The notes: generated by a model from the sequence alone, not told the origin. Positions 33,678-42,906 are shown, counted from the first letter of the stretch. The stretch: DNA of 64,000 nucleotides from G965232465 sp965276005 (GCA_965276005.1 OZ254962.1:1674001-1738000), one strand, 5' to 3'. Numbers and translations are program-made.

Positions 33678-35259
33678 ACATTTACAGCAGACCATACAAG
33701 ACACGGAACGGGACATATTGCAAAACAACAATCCGGATATATTGTCTTGCATTGCCAACCTGAGCAATGACGAAGTGTTTACACCACCGCATATAGCTAG
33801 TGCTATGCTAGATATACTGCCGGCGGATTTATGGACAAACCCGCAGGCTAGATTTTTAGACCCGTGTTCTAAAACAGGGGTATTTTTAAGGGAAATTGTC
33901 AAACGCTTAGATGTGGGGCTGTTGGCAAAAATGCCCGATGGGCAACGGCGGGTAAACCACATATTACAGCACCAAGTATTTGGCATCGGCATAACCGAGC
34001 TAACTGCTTTATTGACCCGCAGAACCGTATATTGCAGTAAAACCGCCAATAGTAAAAACAGCCTTGCCACTTGCTTTACCGATAGGGACGGCAATATCCA
34101 GTTCGATTGCACGCCCCACACATGGGGCAAGGGCGACAAGTGCATATATTGTGGCGTATCGAAAACCCAATTCGACCGAGAGGACGGACTAGAAACCCAC
34201 GCCTACCCATTTATCCACACGGACAGTCCCGCAGAATTATTTGAGAACAGCAAAGGAAACAAAATGAAATTTGATGTTATTATCGGCAACCCGCCTTATC
34301 AAGTGTCCGATGGGGGTGCTCAAGCATCGGCAAAGCCTATTTATCAACATTTTATTCAGCAGGCACAAAAATTAAACCCACGATATTTAAGTATGATTGT
34401 TCCCGCCCGTTGGTATACTACTGGCAAAGGATTAGACCTATTTCGCCATGACATGCTAAACGACAAAAGGGTACGGATGTTGGTGGATTACCCCAAAGCA
34501 AGCGAGTGTTTTCCAAAAGAAGGGGCGGACTTCGAAGGCGGAGTCTGTTATTTTCTATGGGACAGAGACAATCAAGGCGATTGCCTCATTAAAAGTATCG
34601 ACAATGGACACATTGTATCAGAAACGACTCGCCCGTTAAAAATGGGCGATAGTGATGTGTTTATTAGGGATTATACAGCGGTAAGCATACTGCAGAAAAT
34701 CACCGATACGGTGGGCAACAAACCCTATTTTGATTCCATAGTCAGTGCCAGAAAACCCTTCGGCATCGACACCACATTTCGTGGCAAAACAACAAAATCA
34801 GACCGTAACACCATCAAAATATACACCACACAACAATCGCACGGATATATCCACATGGGCGATATAAAACGAAACGCCGAATGGGTAGACTCTTACAAAG
34901 TGTATATTTCTATGGCATATGGTGAAAGGGGTGAAATCCCCGCATGGGTAACCGGCAAGCCATTTTTAGGGGAACCAAACACATGTTGTTCTGAAACATA
35001 CCTTGTGGTTGGTGCAGGTGCCACCAAACAAACCGCCGAAAACATAAGGGATTACATGAAAACAAAATTTTTCCGTTTTTGTGTATCGTTATTGAAAAAT
35101 AGCCAGCACGCCACCCAAAAAGTATACAAATTCACCCCCCTAATGGACTTCACCAAAAAATGGACAGACACAGACCTATACACCCACTTTAACCTAACCC
35201 CCGAACACATAACCCACATTGAAAAAATGATTAAACCTATGGAGATTGATTATGAGTAG
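33667..35259 (+). CDS. Eco57I-type N6-adenine DNA methyltransferase
   Basis: The 530-residue protein has a degenerate AdoMet motif (FLDPCSKTGVFL, 63-74), three Cys that could bind zinc (148, 159, 162), and the catalytic NPPY at 208-211 in KFDVIIGNPPYQVSDGG. The C-terminal 300 residues are the target-recognition type region of Eco57I-family enzymes. AAAGGAAAC before an internal ATG at 34264 could start a shorter protein right at the catalytic domain. It starts within the preceding methyltransferase ORF with GAGG upstream, so translation is probably coupled. It is likely the host-protecting or recognition unit of the island. Confidence 0.85.
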   Translation: MLDKHLQQTIQDTERDILQNNNPDILSCIANLSNDEVFTPPHIASAMLDILPADLWTNPQARFLDPCSKTGVFLREIVKRLDVGLLAKMPDGQRRVNHILQHQVFGIGITELTALLTRRTVYCSKTANSKNSLATCFTDRDGNIQFDCTPHTWGKGDKCIYCGVSKTQFDREDGLETHAYPFIHTDSPAELFENSKGNKMKFDVIIGNPPYQVSDGGAQASAKPIYQHFIQQAQKLNPRYLSMIVPARWYTTGKGLDLFRHDMLNDKRVRMLVDYPKASECFPKEGADFEGGVCYFLWDRDNQGDCLIKSIDNGHIVSETTRPLKMGDSDVFIRDYTAVSILQKITDTVGNKPYFDSIVSARKPFGIDTTFRGKTTKSDRNTIKIYTTQQSHGYIHMGDIKRNAEWVDSYKVYISMAYGERGEIPAWVTGKPFLGEPNTCCSETYLVVGAGATKQTAENIRDYMKTKFFRFCVSLLKNSQHATQKVYKFTPLMDFTKKWTDTDLYTHFNLTPEHITHIEKMIKPMEIDYE

Positions 35260-35328
35260 CAAAAAACCTATTACATAGTACGATTGAAACATGAAAAACG
35301 GATACAGGGAAATTAAAAATGTAATATA

Positions 35329-35357
35329 TTGACGAACCTATTTGCAGGTTATATAAT
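35329..35357 (+). promoter_or_regulatory. Strong promoter with a dyad in the spacer, for the AbiJ-like gene
   Basis: TTGACG (35329-35334) and TATAAT (35352-35357) are 17 bases apart. The spacer contains AACCT-ATTTGC-AGGTT (35335-35350), a 5-bp inverted repeat between the boxes. That is where repressors or MerR-type activators bind. It separates the AbiJ-like gene from the methyltransferase transcript. Confidence 0.7.
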
Positions 35358-35403
35358 TTGATATGTGTAAAAATTGTAGCAATAGAAAAAAGGAAAAACA
35401 AAA

Positions 35404-36267
35404 ATGAAGTTTTCAGAAAGAGAAGGGTTTGTTCCCATCCGTCAAGTTTTAGGTAAAGAAGAAATGCCACCAAGGTTGCGAAATAGGCTTTGGAATGCTT
35501 TATCCCCTACTTTTGAAGAGTTAGATGTTTGGGATGGTAATAGACTTTATAGGTCGTTATGGGGGGATTTTGCAGGTGAAAGTTTAGATAAAATACCCAC
35601 CACCATACATGATTATGTTCCTGAGGAGGGTCTATGTTTAATTGCTAAGCGTCAAGTGGCTAGTGGACAGGATGTGCGAGACTACCTTCAAAAAAAATGT
35701 TGTGCAGAATGGTACCTTACATACGATTTTCTCGAATTTTTATATAGTTACCTTGAAGAGTCTCATTCATTTGATATTTCAGAATTGATAAATCCTGTTT
35801 TAGAGCAAGAAAAATCACCATACCGTATGATTGATGGGAAATTTGTGTCATTAACCAGCGAACAAGAAATCGAAGCCATAGAATCTGCATTACAAATACA
35901 AGATAAGTACACTAACGCCAAGACGCACTTACAAAATGCTATATCCTCGTATGCAGATAGAAAAAACCCTGATTATGGCAATTCTATTAAAGAGTCTATT
36001 CATGCGGTTGAGGCTGTTGCTAAGGTTGTTGTGGGCAATGACAACGATAGCTTTGGTAAGTTATTAGGTAAATTGAAAGGGGATCATAATTTACCTGATT
36101 CGTTGAAACATGCCTTAACCCATTTATATGGGTACACTTCCAACGAAGCTGGTATTCGCCATCCCTTGCAGGATGGACAAACTCCACCAACAGAAAATAA
36201 TACCCGCTTTATGCTGGTAATATGCTCTGCATTTGTAAATTACATAATTGGTAAAATAGAAACTTAG
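35404..36267 (+). CDS. AbiJ-like abortive-infection protein with C-terminal HEPN-type domain
   Basis: The 287-residue protein opens MKFSEREGFVPIR, resembling the AbiJ N-terminal-domain family (AbiJ_NTD4 type). Its C-terminal 110 residues form a helical domain with SIKESIHAVEAVAK and a GIRHPL segment, where the R-x-H pair resembles the HEPN RNase motif. Proteins of this class stop growth on phage infection. AAGGAA precedes the ATG and the gene has its own promoter. RhuM follows after 8 bases. The domain names are from pattern memory and the activity is not shown. Confidence 0.65.
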   Translation: MKFSEREGFVPIRQVLGKEEMPPRLRNRLWNALSPTFEELDVWDGNRLYRSLWGDFAGESLDKIPTTIHDYVPEEGLCLIAKRQVASGQDVRDYLQKKCCAEWYLTYDFLEFLYSYLEESHSFDISELINPVLEQEKSPYRMIDGKFVSLTSEQEIEAIESALQIQDKYTNAKTHLQNAISSYADRKNPDYGNSIKESIHAVEAVAKVVVGNDNDSFGKLLGKLKGDHNLPDSLKHALTHLYGYTSNEAGIRHPLQDGQTPPTENNTRFMLVICSAFVNYIIGKIET

Positions 36268-36275
36268 GTACAACC

Positions 36276-37316
36276 GTGACCAACAAAAAAAACATAACCA
36301 TTCGTTCCTCGACTGCAGAGTATTTGACATTTGTCGCTGCGACTGGCAATATCGATACCAGTGTGGAAATGCGGTATGAAGACGAGAATATTTGGCTTAC
36401 CCAAAAAATGATGGCGACCCTTTATGATGTTTCTGTGTCGGCGATACATCAGCATTTAAAAACTGTATTTAACACCAATGAATTAGAACGGCAGGCAACT
36501 ATTAAGAAATACTTAATAGTTCAAACCGAAGGGGAGCGACAAGTTAAGCGATCCGTTGACCATTATAATTTACAGGCTATTATCGCCGTGGGTTTTAAAA
36601 TTGAAAATGAACGAGCGGTACAATTTCGAAAATGGGCAAATGGCATCGTTAAGGACTATACTATACAAGGGTGGTCGATGGATGCTGAACGGCTGAAAAA
36701 TAGGGGGACAATTTTAGACGACTATTATTTTGAACGCCAACTGGAAAAAATAAGGGAAATTCGCCTATCCGAACGCAGATTTTATCAAAAAATCACGGAT
36801 ATTTATGCTACCGCTCTGGACTATGATACTGCCGCAACGGCAACCAAACGCTTTTTTTCGGCGGTGCAAAACAAACTGCACTATGCCATTCATGGCAATA
36901 CCGCCGCAGAAGTTATTATAAACCGTGCCGATGCCAATCAAAAAAACATGGGGTTAACCTCGTGGGAACAATCCCCACATGGCAAAATCCATAAATATGA
37001 TGTATCTATTGCCAAAAATTACTTGTCTGATAATGAAATGCAACAAATGCAACGGATTGTATCGGCTTATTTGGATATGGCAGAAATGCAGGCGTTACGC
37101 AAAATACCTATGACTATGGAAGATTGGGAAAATCGCTTAAATGGTTTTTTGACTTTATGGGACAGAGATATTTTACAAGATGCAGGCAAAGTAACAGCCG
37201 AACTTGCCAAAACACACGCAGAAACAGAATTCGAAAAATACCGTATAACCCAAGACCGCCTGTTCGAATCCGATTTTGATAAATACATACAACACATAGA
37301 AAAGGCACCAAAATGA
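36276..37316 (+). CDS. RhuM-family protein
   Basis: The 346-residue protein starts at GTG 36276. It carries the RhuM pattern: IWLTQKMMATLYDVSVSAIHQHL (a putative helix-turn-helix), then QVKRSVDHYNLQAIIAVGFK and FRKWANGIVKDYTIQGW. RhuM was named from a Salmonella pathogenicity island. Its relatives are frequent beside restriction genes, with no settled biochemical role. It overlaps the helicase gene by 4 bases (ATGA). A DNA-binding or regulatory role in the island is inference. Candidate binding site: the dyad at 35335. Confidence 0.85.
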   Translation: MTNKKNITIRSSTAEYLTFVAATGNIDTSVEMRYEDENIWLTQKMMATLYDVSVSAIHQHLKTVFNTNELERQATIKKYLIVQTEGERQVKRSVDHYNLQAIIAVGFKIENERAVQFRKWANGIVKDYTIQGWSMDAERLKNRGTILDDYYFERQLEKIREIRLSERRFYQKITDIYATALDYDTAATATKRFFSAVQNKLHYAIHGNTAAEVIINRADANQKNMGLTSWEQSPHGKIHKYDVSIAKNYLSDNEMQQMQRIVSAYLDMAEMQALRKIPMTMEDWENRLNGFLTLWDRDILQDAGKVTAELAKTHAETEFEKYRITQDRLFESDFDKYIQHIEKAPK

Positions 37317-39829
37317 CCAAAATGCACTTCCCGCCCCGCCCGGATTATACGCCCCGTATTTATGCGTATACGCTGCCCAATCTGAGTGAACGACAAGGGC
37401 AGGTTAAAATTGGCTATACCACCCGTACGGCACAACAGCGGATTCGGGAACAGCTGAGCGTGCTTGGTAATCCTGAGTATACGCTGTTGGTCGATATGCC
37501 CGCCATCAAAAATGACGGCACCTCGTTTACAGATAAAGATGTCCATCGATGGCTCCGTAACAATGGATTTACCAACACAGAAAACGAGTGGTTTGCCTGT
37601 ACCCCCGAAACCGTACAAAACGCCATACACGCCATTCGCAATGGGAAAAGTACCCTAACCGAACGGACACAGACCTTTACCATGCGACCGGAACAACAAC
37701 AGGCAGTGGATAAGACTATGGCGTATTTTACATCCATTGCCTGCGAAAACAAGCAATACAACCGTAACAACGCCCCACATTTTTTATGGAATGCAAAAAT
37801 GCGGTTTGGGAAAACTTTTACCACTTATCAGCTGGCTAAAAAAATGGGGTGGACAAAAGTATTGGTTTTAACATTTAAACCCGCTGTACAAAACGCATGG
37901 CAACAAGACTTAAATACCCATGTGGATTTTGCCGGCTGGCAATTCGTATCGAAAAAAACCACAGAAGACATGACCACCGTTAATATGGACAAGCCTTTGG
38001 TGTGCTTTGGATCGTTTCAAGACTATTTAGGGCGGGACAAGAACAAACATATTAAACCCGAAAACCAATGGGTGCACGAAACCGATTGGGACTGTGTGGT
38101 GTTTGACGAATACCACTTTGGGGCTTGGCGGGACGGTGCCAAAGACCTGTTCGCCGATGAGGGCAATGCGGAATTACAAAAAGCTCTCGGCGATGGATTG
38201 GGATATTTTGACAAAGACAATAAACTGATCCATATGCCCATTACAACCAACCATTATTTATACCTGTCTGGCACACCGTTTCGGGCAATCGCCAAAGGCG
38301 AATTTATCGAAGAACAGATTTATAACTGGACTTACACGGACGAACAATCGGCAAAGGAAACTTGGGACACAGCACAAGGGGACAATCCGTATGTGTCGTT
38401 GCCTAAGGTTGTTATGATGACATACCAATTACCCGACTATGTAACCGATATTGCCCGTGGGGGGGAATACAACGCATTCGACCTAAACGCCTTTTTTGCC
38501 ACCCGTGAATACCTAGACACCAAACAAGCAGAGTTTTTACACAAAGACGAAGTACAAAAGTGGCTGGATATTATCAGGGGATCGGACAAGGGGGCAATTA
38601 AAGGGGGCTTAAAGTCCGAAAAACCGCACATGCCGTTTTCGAATGCTAATTTACTGCAAATTCTATCGCATACTTTTTGGTTTTTGCCCAACATAGCGGC
38701 TTGTTATGCTATGTATAATCTATTACAACAACGGCAAAACACATTTTATCACGATTACAAAATTATTATCTGTGCCGGCAATGAGGCGGGCATCGGTGTC
38801 GAAGCACTATACCCCGTACAAAAAGCTATGGGCAATCCACTAGAAACCAAAACCATTACTCTGTCCTGTGGTAAGCTAACCACCGGCGTATCAGTGAAAC
38901 CTTGGGCGGGCATTTTGATGTTGCGAAACTTAACCCGTCCAGAAACCTATTTTCAATCGGCTTTCCGGGTACAAACGCCTTGGACTATACACAATCCCGA
39001 TGGCAATGACCCCAACCATACGGCGGTTATAAAACAGGAATGCTATATTTTTGACTTTGCCCCCAATCGGGCGTTGCAGTTATTGTCCGATTATGCCTGT
39101 GCCTTAAACATTGAAAATATCAGCCCCGAACGCAAAGTGCATGACTTTATAAACTTCTTGCCTATTTTGGCATACGATGGCAACAGCACCGCCGAAGTCG
39201 ATGCCAAAGCCGTCCTCGACATGGCAATGAGTGGCACCACCGCCACCCTGCTTGCCAAACGCTGGAACAGTCCTAAATTGGTGAATGTGGATAACTTTAC
39301 TTTAGAAAAATTGCTGGGTAACGAACGGGCTATGGACGCATTAGAAAATATCGAAGATTTTCGCAACATCAAAGACGATGTGTCGATTATCATTGCCAAA
39401 GCCGAAGCCATCAAAGACCTAAAAATCAAAAGAAACGAAAGAGATTTAACCACCCCAGAACGCAAAAAACTGACAAAAGAAGAGAGAGAATACAACAGCA
39501 AACGCAAGGAAATACAAGATAAACTGCGAAAATTGGCAACCCGTATTCCGGTGTTTATGTACTTAACAGACGAACGGGAAGAAACCTTGCAAGATGTCAT
39601 CAAACAACTGGAAACAGGACTGTTCAAAAAAGTAACCGGCTTAACCATTCCAGATTTTGAGCTGTTGGAAAGCATAGGCGTATTCAACGGTAACGAAATG
39701 AACAGTGCTATATACAAATTCCGCCGATACGAAGACAGCAGTATAGGATACGCAGGCAACAACAAAAAAACCCACCAACGCATAGGACTATACAACACAG
39801 TCATCAATGTAAATGATGTCGTAGGATGA
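37313..39829 (+). CDS. SF2 helicase with N-terminal GIY-YIG-like (T5orf172) domain
   Basis: The 838-residue protein begins with a T5orf172/GIY-YIG-like domain: RIYAYT (15-20), VKIGYTTR (31-38) and ENEWF (90-94). An SF2 helicase core follows: Walker A-like AKMRFGKT (161-168), DEYH (265-268), SGTP (319-322), and later LTTGVSVKPW and FQSAFRVQ as motifs V and VI. The last 200 residues include a charged coiled-coil stretch. This is the likely restriction or translocation unit paired with the methyltransferases. No PD-(D/E)XK nuclease is visible, so cleavage, if any, would come from the N-terminal domain. Confidence 0.8.
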   Translation: MTKMHFPPRPDYTPRIYAYTLPNLSERQGQVKIGYTTRTAQQRIREQLSVLGNPEYTLLVDMPAIKNDGTSFTDKDVHRWLRNNGFTNTENEWFACTPETVQNAIHAIRNGKSTLTERTQTFTMRPEQQQAVDKTMAYFTSIACENKQYNRNNAPHFLWNAKMRFGKTFTTYQLAKKMGWTKVLVLTFKPAVQNAWQQDLNTHVDFAGWQFVSKKTTEDMTTVNMDKPLVCFGSFQDYLGRDKNKHIKPENQWVHETDWDCVVFDEYHFGAWRDGAKDLFADEGNAELQKALGDGLGYFDKDNKLIHMPITTNHYLYLSGTPFRAIAKGEFIEEQIYNWTYTDEQSAKETWDTAQGDNPYVSLPKVVMMTYQLPDYVTDIARGGEYNAFDLNAFFATREYLDTKQAEFLHKDEVQKWLDIIRGSDKGAIKGGLKSEKPHMPFSNANLLQILSHTFWFLPNIAACYAMYNLLQQRQNTFYHDYKIIICAGNEAGIGVEALYPVQKAMGNPLETKTITLSCGKLTTGVSVKPWAGILMLRNLTRPETYFQSAFRVQTPWTIHNPDGNDPNHTAVIKQECYIFDFAPNRALQLLSDYACALNIENISPERKVHDFINFLPILAYDGNSTAEVDAKAVLDMAMSGTTATLLAKRWNSPKLVNVDNFTLEKLLGNERAMDALENIEDFRNIKDDVSIIIAKAEAIKDLKIKRNERDLTTPERKKLTKEEREYNSKRKEIQDKLRKLATRIPVFMYLTDEREETLQDVIKQLETGLFKKVTGLTIPDFELLESIGVFNGNEMNSAIYKFRRYEDSSIGYAGNNKKTHQRIGLYNTVINVNDVVG

Positions 39830-39872
39830 TGTTGCTTTACGGGGGTGGGGTGGGCTAAACACAGGGTGTTTT

Positions 39873-39995
39873 ATGTGTGACGGTTGTAAACACGAGATAT
39901 ACAAAAAGATAATCGACCTAGACATAAAAATAGAAGCCGCAACCTACAAACACAACAAATATGTACCAGACCTAAAAATGGGTTTACTATCGTAA
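39873..39995 (+). CDS. Small CxxC protein at the end of the island
   Basis: A 40-residue ORF, MCDGCKHEIYKKIIDLDIK and onward, lies 43 bases after the helicase stop on the same strand. A CxxC pair opens it and a helix rich in Lys, Ile and Asp follows. No strong ribosome site is seen (AGGG lies about 8 bases upstream). It may be a real small accessory protein or a chance frame. Confidence 0.35.
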   Translation: MCDGCKHEIYKKIIDLDIKIEAATYKHNKYVPDLKMGLLS

Positions 39996-40108
39996 AAAAA
40001 TCAGCCCCCATCCCATCATAAATATGCGTTCCCTAAATAATATGGGATATGATGCTTGGTTGGTGCGGCCCAAGCCTTGTACTGCATTATCCGTACGCTA
40101 GCCCGGTT

Positions 40109-40142
40109 CCAGCAGGCAATGTATGCATTGCTGCTGGTTTTT
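40109..40142 (+). terminator. Terminator-like hairpin after the defence island
   Basis: CCAGCAGGCAAT pairs with ATTGCTGCTGG (one bulged G) across the loop GTATGC. TTTTTT follows from 40137. It would end plus-strand transcripts from the island. Confidence 0.6.
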
Positions 40143-40176
40143 ACAGTTTAAATCCGCATGGTACGACTGTCCTGTG
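40142..40176. repeat. Intergenic sequence also found at 58625-58658
   Basis: Over 35 alignment columns, 29 are identical to the spacer downstream of the TTT binding-protein gene at 58.6 kb, with one gap. The core TCCGCATGG is exact. The match may mark a lost gene or a small dispersed element. Confidence 0.55.
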
Positions 40177-40329
40177 TCGCCGGCATCACTGCATATGAGA
40201 ATGCGTTTTTGTCTGCCCATAAACGCATTGGTTTCGTTGATATTTACCGATGTCGGGCGATTCTGTACACACAGATTGCCTGTTTTACTGATAACCTATT
40301 CTGTAACCTATCTGCTATGCTTGATAATT

Positions 40330-41091
40330 TTAGTGTTCGTACCGCAGGACAATGCGTTCTATAGTCACCACTGCGATAAACAAACCGATGGATAACATAG
40401 ATGACATAACAATCGATGCGTATAGCAGGTCTGATTGGTAATTGTATGTGGCTTGTATAATCAATGCCCCCAGACCCTTGTCTGCCCCAATCCATTCGCC
40501 AACGATGGCACCGATAACCGCCGTTGCCGATGCAATCCGCAACGAAGAAAACAACATGGGCATCGATCGGGGCCAATGCAAGTGCCAAAACGCCTCCACT
40601 GATGTTGCGGACAGGATATGTAACAGCTCTTTTTCGTTATGGGATGCGGATGTTAAGCCCCTAATCATATTTACCAGCGTAGGAAAGAAACAAATCACGC
40701 TGGCAATGATAATTTTTGGGGTCAGTCCCAATCCAAAAATCAGAATAATAATGGGTGATAACGCCAAAATAGGAATGGTGTTAAAGAATAACACAGACGG
40801 AAAATATGCCAAACGGATATAGCGGCTGTAAGCAAAAACAATGGCTAGAATTACCGCCATACTATTCCCAAGTACAAATCCGGCAATGGCTTCTAATAAA
40901 GTAGGCGTAAAATTATCTATCAGTGTGTCCCATTGGGTGGTAAATACGCTGATAATTTGCGTAGGAGTCGGGGCGATATATTTCGGTACACCCGCCAATG
41001 GCAATAAAAATTGCCACACCAACAAAATAGATACTGCCCCACCAATAGGCAAGAGAATTTCTGTAATTCTAGATAAGGGTTTTTCACGCAT
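40330..41091 (-). CDS. ABC transporter permease (SsuC/ThiX type)
   Basis: The 253-residue inner-membrane protein has about six helices and the cytoplasmic E-A-A-type loop near residues 155-175 that contacts the ATPase. It belongs to the permease group that works with NMT1/SsuA-like binding proteins, which import aromatic or aliphatic sulfonates, nitrate-like anions or pyrimidines. It is the last gene of the SDR-VOC-SBP-ATPase-permease run, with 2 bases to the ATPase gene. Confidence 0.88.
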   Translation of the reverse strand: MREKPLSRITEILLPIGGAVSILLVWQFLLPLAGVPKYIAPTPTQIISVFTTQWDTLIDNFTPTLLEAIAGFVLGNSMAVILAIVFAYSRYIRLAYFPSVLFFNTIPILALSPIIILIFGLGLTPKIIIASVICFFPTLVNMIRGLTSASHNEKELLHILSATSVEAFWHLHWPRSMPMLFSSLRIASATAVIGAIVGEWIGADKGLGALIIQATYNYQSDLLYASIVMSSMLSIGLFIAVVTIERIVLRYEH

Positions 41092-41093
41092 AA

Positions 41094-41861
41094 TCAGTAT
41101 ATCAATTCGTTTCTAAGTTTTGCCATAGCTTGTATCAATGTGGGGTCATCACGGTTACAGCTGTTGTCAGGGTTTTTATAAGATCGCAGGTCTTCTAATG
41201 CCACAATGCGTCCGGGGTCAGATTTCATAACCATACACCGTTGCCCCAAGTATACGGCTTCTTGTATGGAGTGGGTGACAAATAAAATCGTCATATTGGT
41301 GCGTCGCCAAATGTCCAATAATTCGTCATTTAGGCGGTCACGGGTGATTTCATCCAACGCCCCAAACGGTTCATCCATAAACAATATATCCGGTTCGTGC
41401 AACAACGCCCGAGCAATGGCCACTCGTTGCCGTTGTCCCCCTGATAACTGGTGCGGGTATCGGTCGCCAAAATCAGAAATACCCATCATATTCAACAATT
41501 CTTGCACCCGTTTCGGGGTGGTGGGCAGAGCGTTTTTTCCCCCCACTATAGAGGGCAAGCGAATGTTGTCCCATACACGCCGCCATGGCAGAAGGGTACT
41601 TTCTTGAAACACAAAGCCGGTTTTTCGCTGTTGCCTCGCTGTACTAGGAGTTTTTTCCAGCACAGTGGCATGCCCTGCAATAGGGTCTAACAAGTCCGCT
41701 AACACCCGTAACAAGGTGGATTTTCCACATCCGGAGGTACCAAGAATTGTTAAAAACTCCCCCTTGGGAATATCCAAGTTGACATCCGCCAACACAGTGG
41801 TGGCGATCCCTCTGTTGACATAGCCAATATCCAAATTACGGGTTTCAATGGCACTCGACAT
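41094..41861 (-). CDS. ABC transporter ATPase (SsuB/TauB type)
   Basis: From ATG 41861 the 255-residue protein has Walker A GTSGCGKST, the Q-loop, the signature LSGGQRQR, Walker B ILFMDEPFGALD, and the H-loop THS. It energises the importer formed with the neighbouring permease. A TTG at 41879 is an alternative start but would overlap the upstream stop. Confidence 0.92.
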   Translation of the reverse strand: MSSAIETRNLDIGYVNRGIATTVLADVNLDIPKGEFLTILGTSGCGKSTLLRVLADLLDPIAGHATVLEKTPSTARQQRKTGFVFQESTLLPWRRVWDNIRLPSIVGGKNALPTTPKRVQELLNMMGISDFGDRYPHQLSGGQRQRVAIARALLHEPDILFMDEPFGALDEITRDRLNDELLDIWRRTNMTILFVTHSIQEAVYLGQRCMVMKSDPGRIVALEDLRSYKNPDNSCNRDDPTLIQAMAKLRNELIY

Positions 41862-41868
41862 ACAAGAA

Positions 41869-42906
41869 CTAAGCTCCAATCTTCGGACGGGCAGATGCGG
41901 TCATTTTTAGAATCTTATCCGTGTACACATCGTTTAGTGCCGGACGACCGCCTTTGTATTGACCAATACGGTCAAACAATACCAAGATTTGTTCCAACTT
42001 ATCAGGACTAAAAGTTCCCCAGCCATCTTGTGCGGTATCCGCATCAAACGACATTTGCATAATCAGGTCAATAGTTTTCATTTCCCAACCCAAATCAATA
42101 CCGTCATAGCTGTTTACTAGTGTCTTGACAGCCTGTTCTTGGTTGGCGTGCGTCCACTCCCACCCTTTGGCAACCGCACTGATGAATTTTGCCAAGATGT
42201 CTGCGTTGTTTTCGATGGCTTTATCCGTTGCAAAATACACATTCGCATACGCCGGCAAGCCCAGATCGCTAACCAATACATCCACACGGTTTTCGATAAC
42301 GCTTAACGCTGCTGTGTTGGTAATCCAACCGCCAATAGCGTCCACTTGACCGTCAACCAATGGTACTTTGTCGAAACCCACATTTACCACATTCAATTCA
42401 GACATGGGAATGTTGTTTTTTGCTGCTATCGCTTCAATAATAAACCGTGCTGTGGGCTGTATTCCGATTTTTAAACCCCGTAAATCTGCCACACCCCGTA
42501 AAGGTTTCGTCGCTTTGGATGCAAATGCGTATGGTCCCGTGCGAAAACCACAGGCGATAATTTTTATGGGAACGCCACCAGCACGGGCATTAAACAGCTG
42601 GGCGGTTTCAGAAAACTGCCCCAATGTTGCCGCCCCAGACACCACAGGGGGTACCGTTGCTGAGTTTGGACCACCGGGGCTAAACTTAACCTCTAGACCT
42701 GCTTGTTCGAAGAAACCTTTTTTAGCGGCAACCACATCACCAATTTGCCCATTCGACATCAGCCAGTCGTATTTCATAACGACTTTTGCCTTGGCATTAG
42801 CGTGTGCGGGTAAAATCAAAGATATACCAGATCCTGCGACCAGTATCGTACCTGCCGCACCACTGATAAAACTCCGACGGTTCATTTTTAGTGTTTTGTT
42901 TTCCAT
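41869..42906 (-). CDS. NMT1/SsuA-type ABC substrate-binding protein, Tat-exported
   Basis: The 345-residue protein begins MENKTLKMNRRSFISGAAG, a twin-arginine signal (N-R-R-S-F-I) followed by a hydrophobic stretch ending AHANA. It should therefore be folded, perhaps with ligand or metal, before export. The rest is a periplasmic-binding fold of the NMT1/THI5-like family. AAGGAG precedes the start. The neighbours (SDR, VOC) suggest that the ligand is catabolised. The exact ligand is unknown. Confidence 0.88.
   Translation of the reverse strand: MENKTLKMNRRSFISGAAGTILVAGSGISLILPAHANAKAKVVMKYDWLMSNGQIGDVVAAKKGFFEQAGLEVKFSPGGPNSATVPPVVSGAATLGQFSETAQLFNARAGGVPIKIIACGFRTGPYAFASKATKPLRGVADLRGLKIGIQPTARFIIEAIAAKNNIPMSELNVVNVGFDKVPLVDGQVDAIGGWITNTAALSVIENRVDVLVSDLGLPAYANVYFATDKAIENNADILAKFISAVAKGWEWTHANQEQAVKTLVNSYDGIDLGWEMKTIDLIMQMSFDADTAQDGWGTFSPDKLEQILVLFDRIGQYKGGRPALNDVYTDKILKMTASARPKIGA

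Larger units (their letters stand above)
39996..40329. other. Gap between the island and the ABC importer
   Basis: No gene is supported here. The gap holds a terminator-like hairpin (40109) and a sequence shared with the 58.6 kb spacer (40142). The plus-strand ORF at 40123-40395 has no ribosome site and runs into the end of the permease gene, so I treat it as a shadow. Confidence 0.4.

Noticed and set aside
32973..35259. One methyltransferase gene split by a sequencing frameshift
   Set aside because: Each ORF has its own AdoMet motif and N-terminal lead-in, and the second has its own GAGG ribosome site at the overlap.
40123..40395. 90-codon plus-strand ORF
   Set aside because: No ribosome site, no recognisable family, and it overlaps the end of the opposite-strand permease.
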